Shown here in pieces: positions 38,428 to 45,436 of a stretch of DNA of 56,318 nucleotides (its first letter is position 1; each line of letters opens with the position of its first letter). Under the pieces are notes generated by a model. That model had not been told where the DNA came from and ran no database searches. It saw only the letters and a program-made list of their open reading frames with translations. The stretch is from Intrasporangium oryzae NRRL B-24470 (GTDB taxonomy: Bacteria; Actinomycetota; Actinomycetes; Actinomycetales; Dermatophilaceae): contig NZ_AWSA01000031.1 in assembly GCF_000576595.1 (NCBI RefSeq), forward strand, positions 1 through 56,318. The letters are read 5' to 3'. A program made the position numbers and the translations under genes.

Positions 38428-39996
38428 GTGGCAGTGGCACGCGGCGACGGGCAACTGACCCATGACCTCCTTCCCGGCGAGAAGGGACCCCAGGACGCCT
38501 GTGGCGTCTTCGGCGTCTGGGCGCCCGGAGAGGACGTCGCCAAGCTGACGTACTTCGGGCTCTACGCCCTGCAGCACCGCGGCCAGGAGTCCGCCGGCAT
38601 CGCGACGAGCGACGGCGAGAAGATCCTCGTCTACAAGGACATGGGGCTCGTCTCCCAGGTCTTCGACGAGACGGCCCTGTCGTCCCTGCGCGGCCACATC
38701 GCCATCGGGCACACGCGCTACAGCACGACCGGCGGGTCGACGTGGGAGAACGCCCAGCCCACGCTCGGTGGGTCGGAGTACAAGACGCTCGCCCTCGCGC
38801 ACAACGGCAACCTCATCAACACCATCGAGCTCAAGTCCCTCGTCGACGAGCACTTCGGCGGCGGCCGCGTCACGGGCGAGCTCGCGCGCGGCAACACCTC
38901 CGACACCGCGCTCGTCACGACGCTCCTCGCGGCCGACCCCGACAAGACGCCCGAGGAGGCCGCGCTCGAGCTGCTGCCGCGCCTGCGGGGCGCCTTCTGC
39001 TTCGTCTTCATGGACGAGACCACCCTGTATGCCGCCCGCGACCCGTGGGGGGTCCGTCCCCTCGCGCTCGGCCGCCTCGAGCGCGGCTGGGTCGTCGCCT
39101 CGGAGACTGCCGCGCTCCAGACCATCGGCGCGTCGGTGATCCGGGAGGTCGAGCCGGGCGAGCTCATCGTCATCGACGCGGACGGCCTGCGGTCGCACAA
39201 GTTCGCCGAGCCGCAGCCGAAGGGCTGCGTCTTCGAGTACGTCTACCTCGCCCGGCCCGATGCGGTGATCCGCGGCCGGGTCGTCCACGAGGCCCGCGTC
39301 GAGATGGGCCGGGTCCTCGCCCGCGAGCACCCGGTCGAGGCCGATCTCGTCATCGGCGTGCCCGAGTCGGGCGTGCCGGCGGCGGTCGGCTACTCGCAGG
39401 AGTCGGGGATCCCGTTCGGGCAGGGCTTCGTCAAGAACGCCTACGTCGGCCGGACCTTCATCCAGCCGTCCCAGACCCTGCGCCAGCTCGGCATCCGCCT
39501 CAAGCTCAACCCGCTCGAGCACACGATCCGGGGCAAGCGGCTCGTCGTCGTGGACGACTCGATCGTGCGGGGCAACACCCAGCGGGCCCAGATCCGCATG
39601 CTCCGCGAGGCCGGGGCCGCGGAGGTCCACGTCCGGATCAGCTCGCCGCCCGTGCAGTGGCCCTGCTTCTACGGCATCGACTTCGCGACCCGGGCCGAGC
39701 TCATCGCGACCGGTCTCGGGGTCGAGGAGATCCGGGCCTCGATCGGCGCCGACTCCCTCGGCTACATCTCCGACGACGGCATGATCGGCGCGACCAACCA
39801 GCACCCCGACCAGCTCTGCACCGCGTGCTTCACCGGCCGCTACCCGATCGAGCTGCCCGAGGACGGTCACGTCGGCAAGCACGTCCTCGAGACGCTGCCC
39901 CTGACGGTCCGCACCGGCCACGACCGCTCGGTCGACGTCGAGGGTGTCGCACTCGGCGTCGGGCTCGGCGGCGAGAACGCCCTCCAACACCCCTGA
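38428..39996 (+). CDS. purF: Amidophosphoribosyltransferase
   Basis: A 522-aa enzyme for the committed step of purine synthesis (PRPP plus glutamine to phosphoribosylamine). A 24-residue propeptide precedes the glutaminase nucleophile C25 (DACGVFGVW). The PRPP site is VVVDDSIVRGNT at about 373-384. Four cysteines (C267, C413, C464, C467 in LCTACF) match the Fe-S ligands of the Bacillus-type enzyme. GTG 38428 is used; GTG 38434 is possible. In most actinobacteria purM follows directly. Here an opposite-strand gene intervenes and overlaps the last 130 bp. Confidence 0.95.
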   Translation: MAVARGDGQLTHDLLPGEKGPQDACGVFGVWAPGEDVAKLTYFGLYALQHRGQESAGIATSDGEKILVYKDMGLVSQVFDETALSSLRGHIAIGHTRYSTTGGSTWENAQPTLGGSEYKTLALAHNGNLINTIELKSLVDEHFGGGRVTGELARGNTSDTALVTTLLAADPDKTPEEAALELLPRLRGAFCFVFMDETTLYAARDPWGVRPLALGRLERGWVVASETAALQTIGASVIREVEPGELIVIDADGLRSHKFAEPQPKGCVFEYVYLARPDAVIRGRVVHEARVEMGRVLAREHPVEADLVIGVPESGVPAAVGYSQESGIPFGQGFVKNAYVGRTFIQPSQTLRQLGIRLKLNPLEHTIRGKRLVVVDDSIVRGNTQRAQIRMLREAGAAEVHVRISSPPVQWPCFYGIDFATRAELIATGLGVEEIRASIGADSLGYISDDGMIGATNQHPDQLCTACFTGRYPIELPEDGHVGKHVLETLPLTVRTGHDRSVDVEGVALGVGLGGENALQHP

Positions 39997-40973
39997 CCCT
40001 CCCCTCCATCCCCCGGTTCGATGTATTCGCCGGTCACCCATGGCCACGGGGATACATCGAACCGACAGGTGGGGCGGTCGTGGGCCGCGGCGACCTGGGC
40101 GAGGAAGAGGTCGGCTTCGAGGCGTAGCCCGATCACGTCGATGCGCAGCACGCGATCTCCGGCGAGCACCACGGCGTTCTGGCGCAGGTTGTCGAGCATG
40201 ACGCTGAGCCCCTCCCGATGCTGCGCGCCATCGATCTCCACCACGAGGTCGCAGCAGTCCCATCGGACGTCGAGGTAGATGCGGCCTCGGGCGCCGTGCC
40301 GAACCACCTGGCGACTGGGCTCGGGCAGGCCACGCCGCCGACATCGCAGCGCAAAGTCGAGCTCACCCAGTGACTCGACGCCGAACGCGATGTCCCGCAC
40401 GACGCTGCCGATGAACGCGCGACGGGTCCTGCCCCGCGCCGAACGCTGCGCGGCCGCAAGAAGGGTCGGCGTCGTCAGCCTCTGCTGGACCGTCATGAGC
40501 AGGACGAGGGCCGCCTGCCGATCCGATGCCGCCCAGTGGGCAGCCCGAACCGCCGCCACGGCCGGACGGACCCGTGGCACGCCCGTCGCCACCAGCTCGC
40601 CGGCGACACGACGAATCACCTTGTGGATCGTCACACCCGGGATGGGAGCCGTGTTGTGGTTGTGCTTCGCCGACACGTGGATGCGATCGTCCTCGTAGCC
40701 CTTGAGCCCAGCGGCCTGCAGCGCGGTCGCCCCGTCGATGGCTGCGATCGACGCGCCGACCTCCCACACCGCCCGCCAGTGTCGAGCGACGAGATCGAGC
40801 GGCGCGGTGTGCACGGCCACGGTCTGACGCCCGTGCGTCTGCCACCGACCCGACTCGACGGCGCGGCGGACGTGGATCTCGCTCAGCCCAGCGGCATACA
40901 GCTGCCGTCGAGAGGCGACCCCGCTCTGGCTCTCGGCGATCCGACGAGCGATGGCGAGCCGTTCCCTGTCCAT
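39867..40973 (-). CDS. AbiEi-like/DUF559-like domain protein with repeat-encoded C-terminus
   Basis: A 368-aa protein of the same architecture as the one at 13396. It has an N-terminal winged helix (SGVASRRQLYAAGLSEIHVR) and a C-terminal DUF559/Vsr-like part (YLDVRWDCCDLVVEIDGAQH, with D and E-x-D). The conserved fold seems to end near LRLEADLFLAQVAAAH, about residue 299. The remaining roughly 70 residues are translated from repeat B3 and from the antisense of the purF 3' end, which suggests the native stop was lost. It lies between purF and purM, flanked by inverted B repeats. ATG 40973. No toxin partner. A nuclease-like role is inferred only. Confidence 0.72.
   Translation of the reverse strand: MDRERLAIARRIAESQSGVASRRQLYAAGLSEIHVRRAVESGRWQTHGRQTVAVHTAPLDLVARHWRAVWEVGASIAAIDGATALQAAGLKGYEDDRIHVSAKHNHNTAPIPGVTIHKVIRRVAGELVATGVPRVRPAVAAVRAAHWAASDRQAALVLLMTVQQRLTTPTLLAAAQRSARGRTRRAFIGSVVRDIAFGVESLGELDFALRCRRRGLPEPSRQVVRHGARGRIYLDVRWDCCDLVVEIDGAQHREGLSVMLDNLRQNAVVLAGDRVLRIDVIGLRLEADLFLAQVAAAHDRPTCRFDVSPWPWVTGEYIEPGDGGEGQGCWRAFSPPSPTPSATPSTSTERSWPVRTVRGSVSRTCLPT
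39994..40064 (+). repeat. Family B palindrome with C-tract, copy B3 (after purF)
   Basis: Begins in the purF TGA, then a C-rich tract, then a perfect 13-bp stem (40014-40026 with 40052-40064). The loop carries CGGTCAC. On the minus strand it is read through as coding sequence by the gene at 39867-40973. Confidence 0.83.
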
Positions 40974-41071
40974 GCCGGGAGGCTGGCCTCCCGCAGTGGC
41001 GCGCGTCCTCGTCGCCGTCGACCTTGTGGACAACGGCGAGGGCGCTCGTCGGGCTGTGGACGAACTGGCCT

Positions 41072-41145
41072 CCGGTTCGATGTTTTCCACGGTCACCGCT
41101 GACCGCCGAATACATTGAACCGGGGAGGGAGGGGGGAGGGAGGAG
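41072..41145 (-). repeat. Family B palindrome with C-tract, copy B4 (upstream of purM)
   Basis: Arms near 41072-41086 and 41109-41124 pair with two substitutions. The loop again carries CGGTCAC and TGACCG. Its C-tract (G-rich on plus, 41121-41145) lies on the right, so it is inverted with respect to B3. The G-runs directly precede the purM promoter and could form a G-quadruplex. Confidence 0.75.
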
Positions 41146-41171
41146 GGGAAAGGCGGGGTTCGGCGCGCCGG

Positions 41172-41177
41172 TAGGCT
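41172..41177 (+). promoter_or_regulatory. Leaderless -10 box of purM
   Basis: TAGGCT, then 7 nt, then GTG 41185. It gives purM its own promoter, needed because the gene is separated from purF. Confidence 0.6.
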
Positions 41178-41184
41178 TGGGGGT

Positions 41185-42312
41185 GTGACGAACGAGCCTG
41201 ACGCCCCGATCACGTATGCCGCAGCAGGAGTGGACGTCGAGGCGGGTGACCGGGCCGTCGAGCTGATGAAGGAGTCGGTGCGCCGCGCCACGCGTCCCGA
41301 GGTCGTCGGCGGGCTCGGCGGGTTCGCCGGGATGTTCGACGCGAGCGCCCTCGCGGGCATGACGCGCCCGATCCTCGCCACCTCGACCGATGGAGTCGGC
41401 ACGAAGGTCGCGATCGCCCAGGCCCTCGACAAGCACGACACGATCGGCTTCGACCTCGTCGGCATGGTCGTCGACGACATCGTCGTGTGCGGCGCGGAGC
41501 CGCTCTTCATGACCGACTACATCGCGACGGGCAAGGTCGTCCCCGAGCGGATCGCCGCCATCGTCGGTGGCATCGCCCGCGCCTGCGAGGAGGCCGGCGT
41601 CGCCCTCGTCGGCGGCGAGACCGCGGAGCACCCGGGTCTGCTCGACCGCGACGAGTATGACGTGGCGGGCGCCGCGACTGGCGTCGTGGAGTATGCCGCC
41701 GTGCTCGGTCCGCAGCGCGTCGCCGACGGTGACGTCGTGGTGGCCCTCGCGAGCAGTGGGTTGCACAGCAACGGCTACAGCCTCGTGCGCCGCGTGGTGG
41801 CGTCAGCCGGCTGGTCGCTCGACCGGTACGTCGACGACTTCGGCCGCACGCTCGGCGAGGAGCTGCTGGAGCCGACCCGGATCTACACGAGGCCCCTGCT
41901 CGACCTCATCCGCGCGGACGGCATGGACGTGCACGCGCTCAGCCACGTCACGGGTGGTGGGCTCGCGGCCAACCTCGCCCGGGTCCTGCCGGCGGGGATG
42001 TTCGCGCGCCTCGACCGGTCGACGTGGACCCCGCCCGCCGTGTTCGGGACCATCGGCGAGCTCGGCCGGGTCCCGCAGGCCGACATCGAGCGCACCCTCA
42101 ACCAGGGCGTCGGGTTCGTTGCCGTCCTCCCCCAGGACCAGGCAGACCGCGCGATGGAGATCTGCGAGGCGAGCGGCATACGGGCATGGCTGCTCGGCGA
42201 GGTCACGCTCGAGGAGAAGGCCACCGTGGCGCCTGACGCGGAGGTCGTCAGGGGAGCCAAGGGTGTGGACGGCGGCGCGGTCCAGGTCGTCGGGCAGCAC
42301 CCGACGACCTGA
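41185..42312 (+). CDS. purM: Phosphoribosylformylglycinamidine cyclo-ligase (AIR synthase)
   Basis: A 375-aa ATP-dependent cyclase converting FGAM to AIR. Motifs: TYAAAGVDVEAGDRAVELMK at the N-terminus, ILATSTDGVGTKVAIAQ, DLVGMVVDDIVVCGAEPLFM, and VGGETAEHPGLL. SHVTGGGLAANLARVLP is the later phosphate-binding region. Slightly longer than the approximately 350 aa norm. GTG 41185. A short hairpin (GGTCGGG with CCCGACC, 42334-42356) follows before the convergent DUF3073 gene. Confidence 0.96.
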   Translation: MTNEPDAPITYAAAGVDVEAGDRAVELMKESVRRATRPEVVGGLGGFAGMFDASALAGMTRPILATSTDGVGTKVAIAQALDKHDTIGFDLVGMVVDDIVVCGAEPLFMTDYIATGKVVPERIAAIVGGIARACEEAGVALVGGETAEHPGLLDRDEYDVAGAATGVVEYAAVLGPQRVADGDVVVALASSGLHSNGYSLVRRVVASAGWSLDRYVDDFGRTLGEELLEPTRIYTRPLLDLIRADGMDVHALSHVTGGGLAANLARVLPAGMFARLDRSTWTPPAVFGTIGELGRVPQADIERTLNQGVGFVAVLPQDQADRAMEICEASGIRAWLLGEVTLEEKATVAPDAEVVRGAKGVDGGAVQVVGQHPTT

Positions 42313-42388
42313 GGACCGGCTCAGCCGATCGCGGGTCGGGAGCGGAACACCCGACCACACGAGGTGAAGCAGGAAGCGGAGGGAGGGC

Positions 42389-42583
42389 TCAGCGCCCGCC
42401 CGTGGCCCACTTCCCGTATTCGTCGTACTCGTCGTCCTCGACGGGCCGTGGATCGTTGGCCCCATCGCGCTGTGACGAACCGTGCAGCTCACGCTCCAGC
42501 GCGCTCAAGTCCGTGTCAGGTGTGTAGTACTTGAGCTGCCGTGCGACCTTGGTCTGCTTGGCTTTGGCTCGGCCGCGCCCCAT
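42389..42583 (-). CDS. DUF3073 family protein
   Basis: A 64-aa protein of the actinobacterial DUF3073 family: MGRGRAKAKQTKVARQLKYY followed by TPDTDLSALERELHG and an acidic, Tyr-containing C-terminus. Function unknown; the basic N-terminus suggests nucleic-acid contact. It is convergent with purM, the same neighbourhood as in Streptomyces. ATG 42583 has a strong GGGGGG-type ribosome-binding site. Confidence 0.88.
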   Translation of the reverse strand: MGRGRAKAKQTKVARQLKYYTPDTDLSALERELHGSSQRDGANDPRPVEDDEYDEYGKWATGGR

Positions 42584-42923
42584 GGCGTGACCCCCTCGTG
42601 CGTCGTGCCGGGACGGCATCGCTCGTCAAAGAACCGATGGCTCTTCGATGTCCGCGTAGCGGCCCCGGGAATGTGTGTGTTCTCGTGGTGCTAACGCTAC
42701 ATGAGGCATGCAAGTCGTGCGTACGCGCGGGTCCCCGATCCGCGTGGCGCGCCGCGGCCGACTCGTGGTGTTACCCCCGACCCGGGCATCCGACACGCGG
42801 TCGGAATGAGGCCTTTTCCTCAGAAACCCGACGCCGATGACGCGAAAACTTTACGCTTGCTTTACCGAGCCCCGGACTGGGGCCAAGCATGTCGCAGCCG
42901 AGCGACAGGGTGGTGGGAACACG
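42584..42923. other. Intergenic region between divergent DUF3073 and bldC
   Basis: No gene seen. The part nearest DUF3073 is GC-rich; near 42680-42705 GTGTGTGTTCTCGTGG and GCTAACGCTACAT form an AT-richer patch suited to a promoter. Close to bldC, ACTTTACGCTTGCTTTACC (about 42848-42866) repeats CTTTAC and may hold the bldC promoter, followed by a small CCCCGGACTGGGG hairpin. Confidence 0.45.
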
Positions 42924-43115
42924 ATGACGACACAGGATCGGCCAGAGACCGAGAAGCTGCTCACTCCTGCTGAGGTCGCCGCACTCTTCCGCGTTGACCC
43001 CAAGACGGTCACAAGATGGGCCAAAGCGGGCAAGCTCACGTCGATCCGGACCCTCGGGGGGCACCGGAGGTACCGCGAGTCCGAGGTCCGCGAGCTCCTC
43101 GGCGGAGGACACTGA
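42924..43115 (+). CDS. bldC: BldC-type developmental regulator (MerR-like helix-turn-helix)
   Basis: A 63-aa small winged-helix DNA-binding protein nearly all of whose length is the MerR-type domain: LLTPAEVAALFRVDPKTVTR, WAKAGKLTSIRTLGGHRRYR and ESEVRELLGG. It matches BldC, a head-to-tail oligomerising regulator of differentiation in Streptomyces that is conserved across actinobacteria. It lies in the same purM/DUF3073 neighbourhood. ATG 42924 is preceded by GGTGGGAA. The role in this non-sporulating-type relative cannot be inferred. Confidence 0.92.
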   Translation: MTTQDRPETEKLLTPAEVAALFRVDPKTVTRWAKAGKLTSIRTLGGHRRYRESEVRELLGGGH

Positions 43116-43144
43116 CATCTCGCCCCCAGGGGCCATGTGATCGA

Positions 43145-43181
43145 TCAGGGGAGGGTCGCTTCGTGAGCGACCCTCCCCTGA
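43145..43181. terminator. Bidirectional terminator after bldC
   Basis: A perfect 16-bp stem (43145-43160 with 43166-43181) with a 5-nt loop between the convergent bldC and secreted-protein genes. Confidence 0.88.
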
Positions 43182-43196
43182 GCACGTGCGGGGACG

Positions 43197-43655
43197 TCAG
43201 GCCCCGCCGGCGGGAACCTTGTTGACGGTGCAGACGAAGTACTTCACGACGCCGTTGTCGACGAGGGCGCCGGCCGCGATGGCGGCCTGGACCTCGTTCG
43301 CCGCGTCGAGCACACCGTCGCCGTCGAGGTCACCGGCGGCGAGGGCGGCGGCATACGTCCCGGTCGGCGACACCGCGTGCACCTGCCAGCGACCGCCGTT
43401 GAAGCCGGGGTCGCCGGGTGCGGCCGTGGCGACGCTGCGCTGCAGGCCGGAGAAGCTGTAGATCGTGTCCCACGACTGGGCCGGCGCCCCGGTGCCGCTG
43501 AGGTCGGTCGGGGTGGCGACCGTCCGGTAGAGCTCGTGGTCGATGTAGAACGCAGGCCCGGACACGCCCGACGCCTGGGCGGCCGCGGTGCCGGCCACCA
43601 TGCTGCCGGCGCCGAGAGCGGCGAGAGCAAGGGCACGAATCAGGTTGCGCTGCAT
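43197..43655 (-). CDS. Secreted hypothetical protein
   Basis: A 152-aa protein that I do not recognise. A signal peptide (about residues 1-28, ending AAAQASG) is followed by a compact domain with few charged residues. DLDGDGVLDAANEV near residues 108-121 looks like an EF-hand or dockerin-type calcium loop. A single Cys (C142) is near the C-terminus. The ribosome-binding site is near perfect (AGGAGGTGA, 9 nt before ATG 43655), suggesting strong expression. Confidence 0.72.
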   Translation of the reverse strand: MQRNLIRALALAALGAGSMVAGTAAAQASGVSGPAFYIDHELYRTVATPTDLSGTGAPAQSWDTIYSFSGLQRSVATAAPGDPGFNGGRWQVHAVSPTGTYAAALAAGDLDGDGVLDAANEVQAAIAAGALVDNGVVKYFVCTVNKVPAGGA

Positions 43656-43796
43656 AGCATTTCACCTCCTGGCCGACCACCGTGATCGGCTCTGGGTCGA
43701 GTCAACGGCACCGCAGCCCCGGACTCCATGACGCGGGCGTTACCCATCCCTTACGAACCCCTGACGTCGGGCGCAGGGGCTGTCGGTGGGCGGAGC

Positions 43797-43802
43797 TACG
43801 GT
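43797..43802 (+). promoter_or_regulatory. Leaderless -10 box of VOC gene
   Basis: TACGGT, then 7 nt, then ATG 43810. Confidence 0.6.
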
Positions 43803-43809
43803 CGGGCCC

Positions 43810-44250
43810 ATGGACACGATCCCGCACATCACCGCGATCACGCTGGGCGTCCGCGACGTCGAGCGGTCGCGTCGGTTCTACGTCGACGGGCTCGGCTTCC
43901 GTCAGGTCCTGCACCTGCCCGGCGAGATCAGCTTCGTCCAGTGCGCTCCCGGCCAGCTGCTCGCGCTGTGGCACATCGATGCCATGCCGAGCGAGTACGG
44001 CGACGTCGCGTTCGGGGGGTCGGCGCCGCCCATGTCCCTCGGGCACACGACGTCGAGCGCCGAGGAGGTCGCGAGGCTGTATGCCGCCGGGCTGGCTGCC
44101 GGGGCCACCTCCGTCTCGGAGCCGACCGCACGGGATTGGGGCGGGACGAGTGCGTGCGTGGCCGACCCCGACGGGTTCCGGTGGGACTTCGTGTACAACC
44201 CGAACTTCCGGACCGACCCCGACGGCACGGTCCACCTCGGCATGCCCTGA
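43810..44250 (+). CDS. VOC family (glyoxalase-like) protein
   Basis: A 146-aa protein of the vicinal oxygen chelate fold with two beta-alpha-beta-beta-beta units. ITAITLGVRDVERSRRFYVD and GLGFRQVLHLPG are the first unit; LGHTTSSAEEVARLYAAGLA and VADPDGFRWDFVYNPNF the second. The metal-ligand set of true glyoxalase I is incomplete, so it may be a dioxygenase-like or binding protein. ATG 43810. Confidence 0.85.
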   Translation: MDTIPHITAITLGVRDVERSRRFYVDGLGFRQVLHLPGEISFVQCAPGQLLALWHIDAMPSEYGDVAFGGSAPPMSLGHTTSSAEEVARLYAAGLAAGATSVSEPTARDWGGTSACVADPDGFRWDFVYNPNFRTDPDGTVHLGMP

Positions 44251-44296
44251 GCGCCGGACTGCGACCCGCAGGGCAGGTGGTCTCGGCCGGCTCGGG

Positions 44297-44785
44297 TCAG
44301 GTCACGACCGGACTGCGACGCTCGAGCAGGACGACGTCGCGCCAACGGCCCTCGCGCTTGGCGATCCGCTCACGGACGCCGATCTCACGGAAACCGGCCT
44401 GCTCGTGCAGGCGCAGGCTGGCCTGGTTCTCCGGGAAGACGCCCGACTGGATCGTCCAGATGCCGGCCGCCTCGGTGGAGGCGATGACGGCCACCAGGAG
44501 CGCCCGGCCGACGCCGAGCCCGCGGGCGCCCGGGTCGACGTAGACCGAGTGCTCGACGACCCCGGCATACGCCGCCCGGGTCGAGACGGGGGAGACGGCG
44601 ACCCAGCCGAGGACCTCGCCTGCGTCGTCGAGGGCGACGTAGCGGTGGTCGGGCAGGCGGGCCGCGTCGAACTCGGTCCAGGACGGCGATGTGGTCTCGA
44701 AGGTCGCGTCGCCGCCGTCGATTCCGGCCTGGTAGATGGTGAGGACGCGGTCGGCGTGCTCGGCGGTCATCGGGACGATCAGCAC
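44297..44785 (-). CDS. GNAT N-acetyltransferase (phosphinothricin acetyltransferase-like)
   Basis: A 162-aa acetyltransferase resembling the PAT/MddA group that acetylates phosphinothricin-like or methionine-derivative amines. YAGVVEHSVYVDPGARGLGV carries the GARGLGVG acetyl-CoA loop. GIWTIQSGVFPENQASLRLH and EQAGFREIGVRERIAKREGR are characteristic of this group. GTG 44785. Convergent with the VOC gene and divergent from dps. The natural substrate is unknown. Confidence 0.87.
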   Translation of the reverse strand: MLIVPMTAEHADRVLTIYQAGIDGGDATFETTSPSWTEFDAARLPDHRYVALDDAGEVLGWVAVSPVSTRAAYAGVVEHSVYVDPGARGLGVGRALLVAVIASTEAAGIWTIQSGVFPENQASLRLHEQAGFREIGVRERIAKREGRWRDVVLLERRSPVVT

Positions 44786-44839
44786 AGGCCCACGCTAGTC
44801 GCCCGGGCGTGTCGCCCTGGACGCGGGTATGAAGGAAAC

Positions 44840-45415
44840 ATGGCCAATCCGAGAGAAGCGAAGTTCACCGTCCCGGGCCTCAGCATCGCTGACGGCCACC
44901 AGGTTGGCGAGGCGCTCCAGCTGCGCCTCCACGCGCTCAACGACCTCCAGCTGACCCTCAAGCACGTCCACTGGAACGTCGTCGGCCCGCACTTCATCGG
45001 CGTCCACGAGATGCTCGACCCCCAGATCGAGGCCGTGCGCGCCATGGTCGACGAGACGGCCGAGCGGATGGCCACCCTCGGGGTCGCGCCGGTCGGCACC
45101 CCGGGGCACCTCGTCGCCAACCGGACGTGGGATGACTACGACCTCCTCCGGGCGGACACGAGCGCTCACCTCGGGGCACTCGACCTCGTCTTCAACGGCG
45201 TCATCGAGGACCATCGCAAGGTCATCGCGCTGACCGACGACCTCGACCTCGTGACGCAGGACATGCTCATCGGGCAGGTCGCGCAGCTCGAGCTCTTCCA
45301 GTGGTTCGTCCGTGCCCACCTCGAGAGCAGCGGTGGCGAGCTCAGTACCGCCGGCGCGTCCACCGAGCAGGCGGCCGCGAAGAAGGCCGCCAAGAAGGCC
45401 GCGCCGAAGCGCTGA
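44840..45415 (+). CDS. dps: Dps family DNA-binding ferritin-like protein
   Basis: A 191-aa Dps, forming dodecamers that oxidise and store iron and protect DNA in starvation. The ferroxidase motif HVHWNVVGPHFIGVHEMLD contains H44 and H56; the inter-subunit acidic ligands lie in VDETAERMATLG. A Lys/Ala-rich tail at the C-terminus (AAAKKAAKKAAPKR) is the likely DNA-binding extension, longer than in E. coli Dps. ATG 44840 follows AAGGAA. Confidence 0.93.
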   Translation: MANPREAKFTVPGLSIADGHQVGEALQLRLHALNDLQLTLKHVHWNVVGPHFIGVHEMLDPQIEAVRAMVDETAERMATLGVAPVGTPGHLVANRTWDDYDLLRADTSAHLGALDLVFNGVIEDHRKVIALTDDLDLVTQDMLIGQVAQLELFQWFVRAHLESSGGELSTAGASTEQAAAKKAAKKAAPKR

Positions 45416-45436
45416 CCATCGAACCGGGAGGGGTCA
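45413..45436. repeat. Family B half copy B5 between dps and PucR-like gene
   Basis: Between two convergent stop codons lies GGTTCGATG (minus strand) preceded by the C-tract CCCCTCCC that starts in the TGA of the PucR-like gene. The distal arm is missing, and CTGACC with GGTCAG form a short outer stem. Confidence 0.6.
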
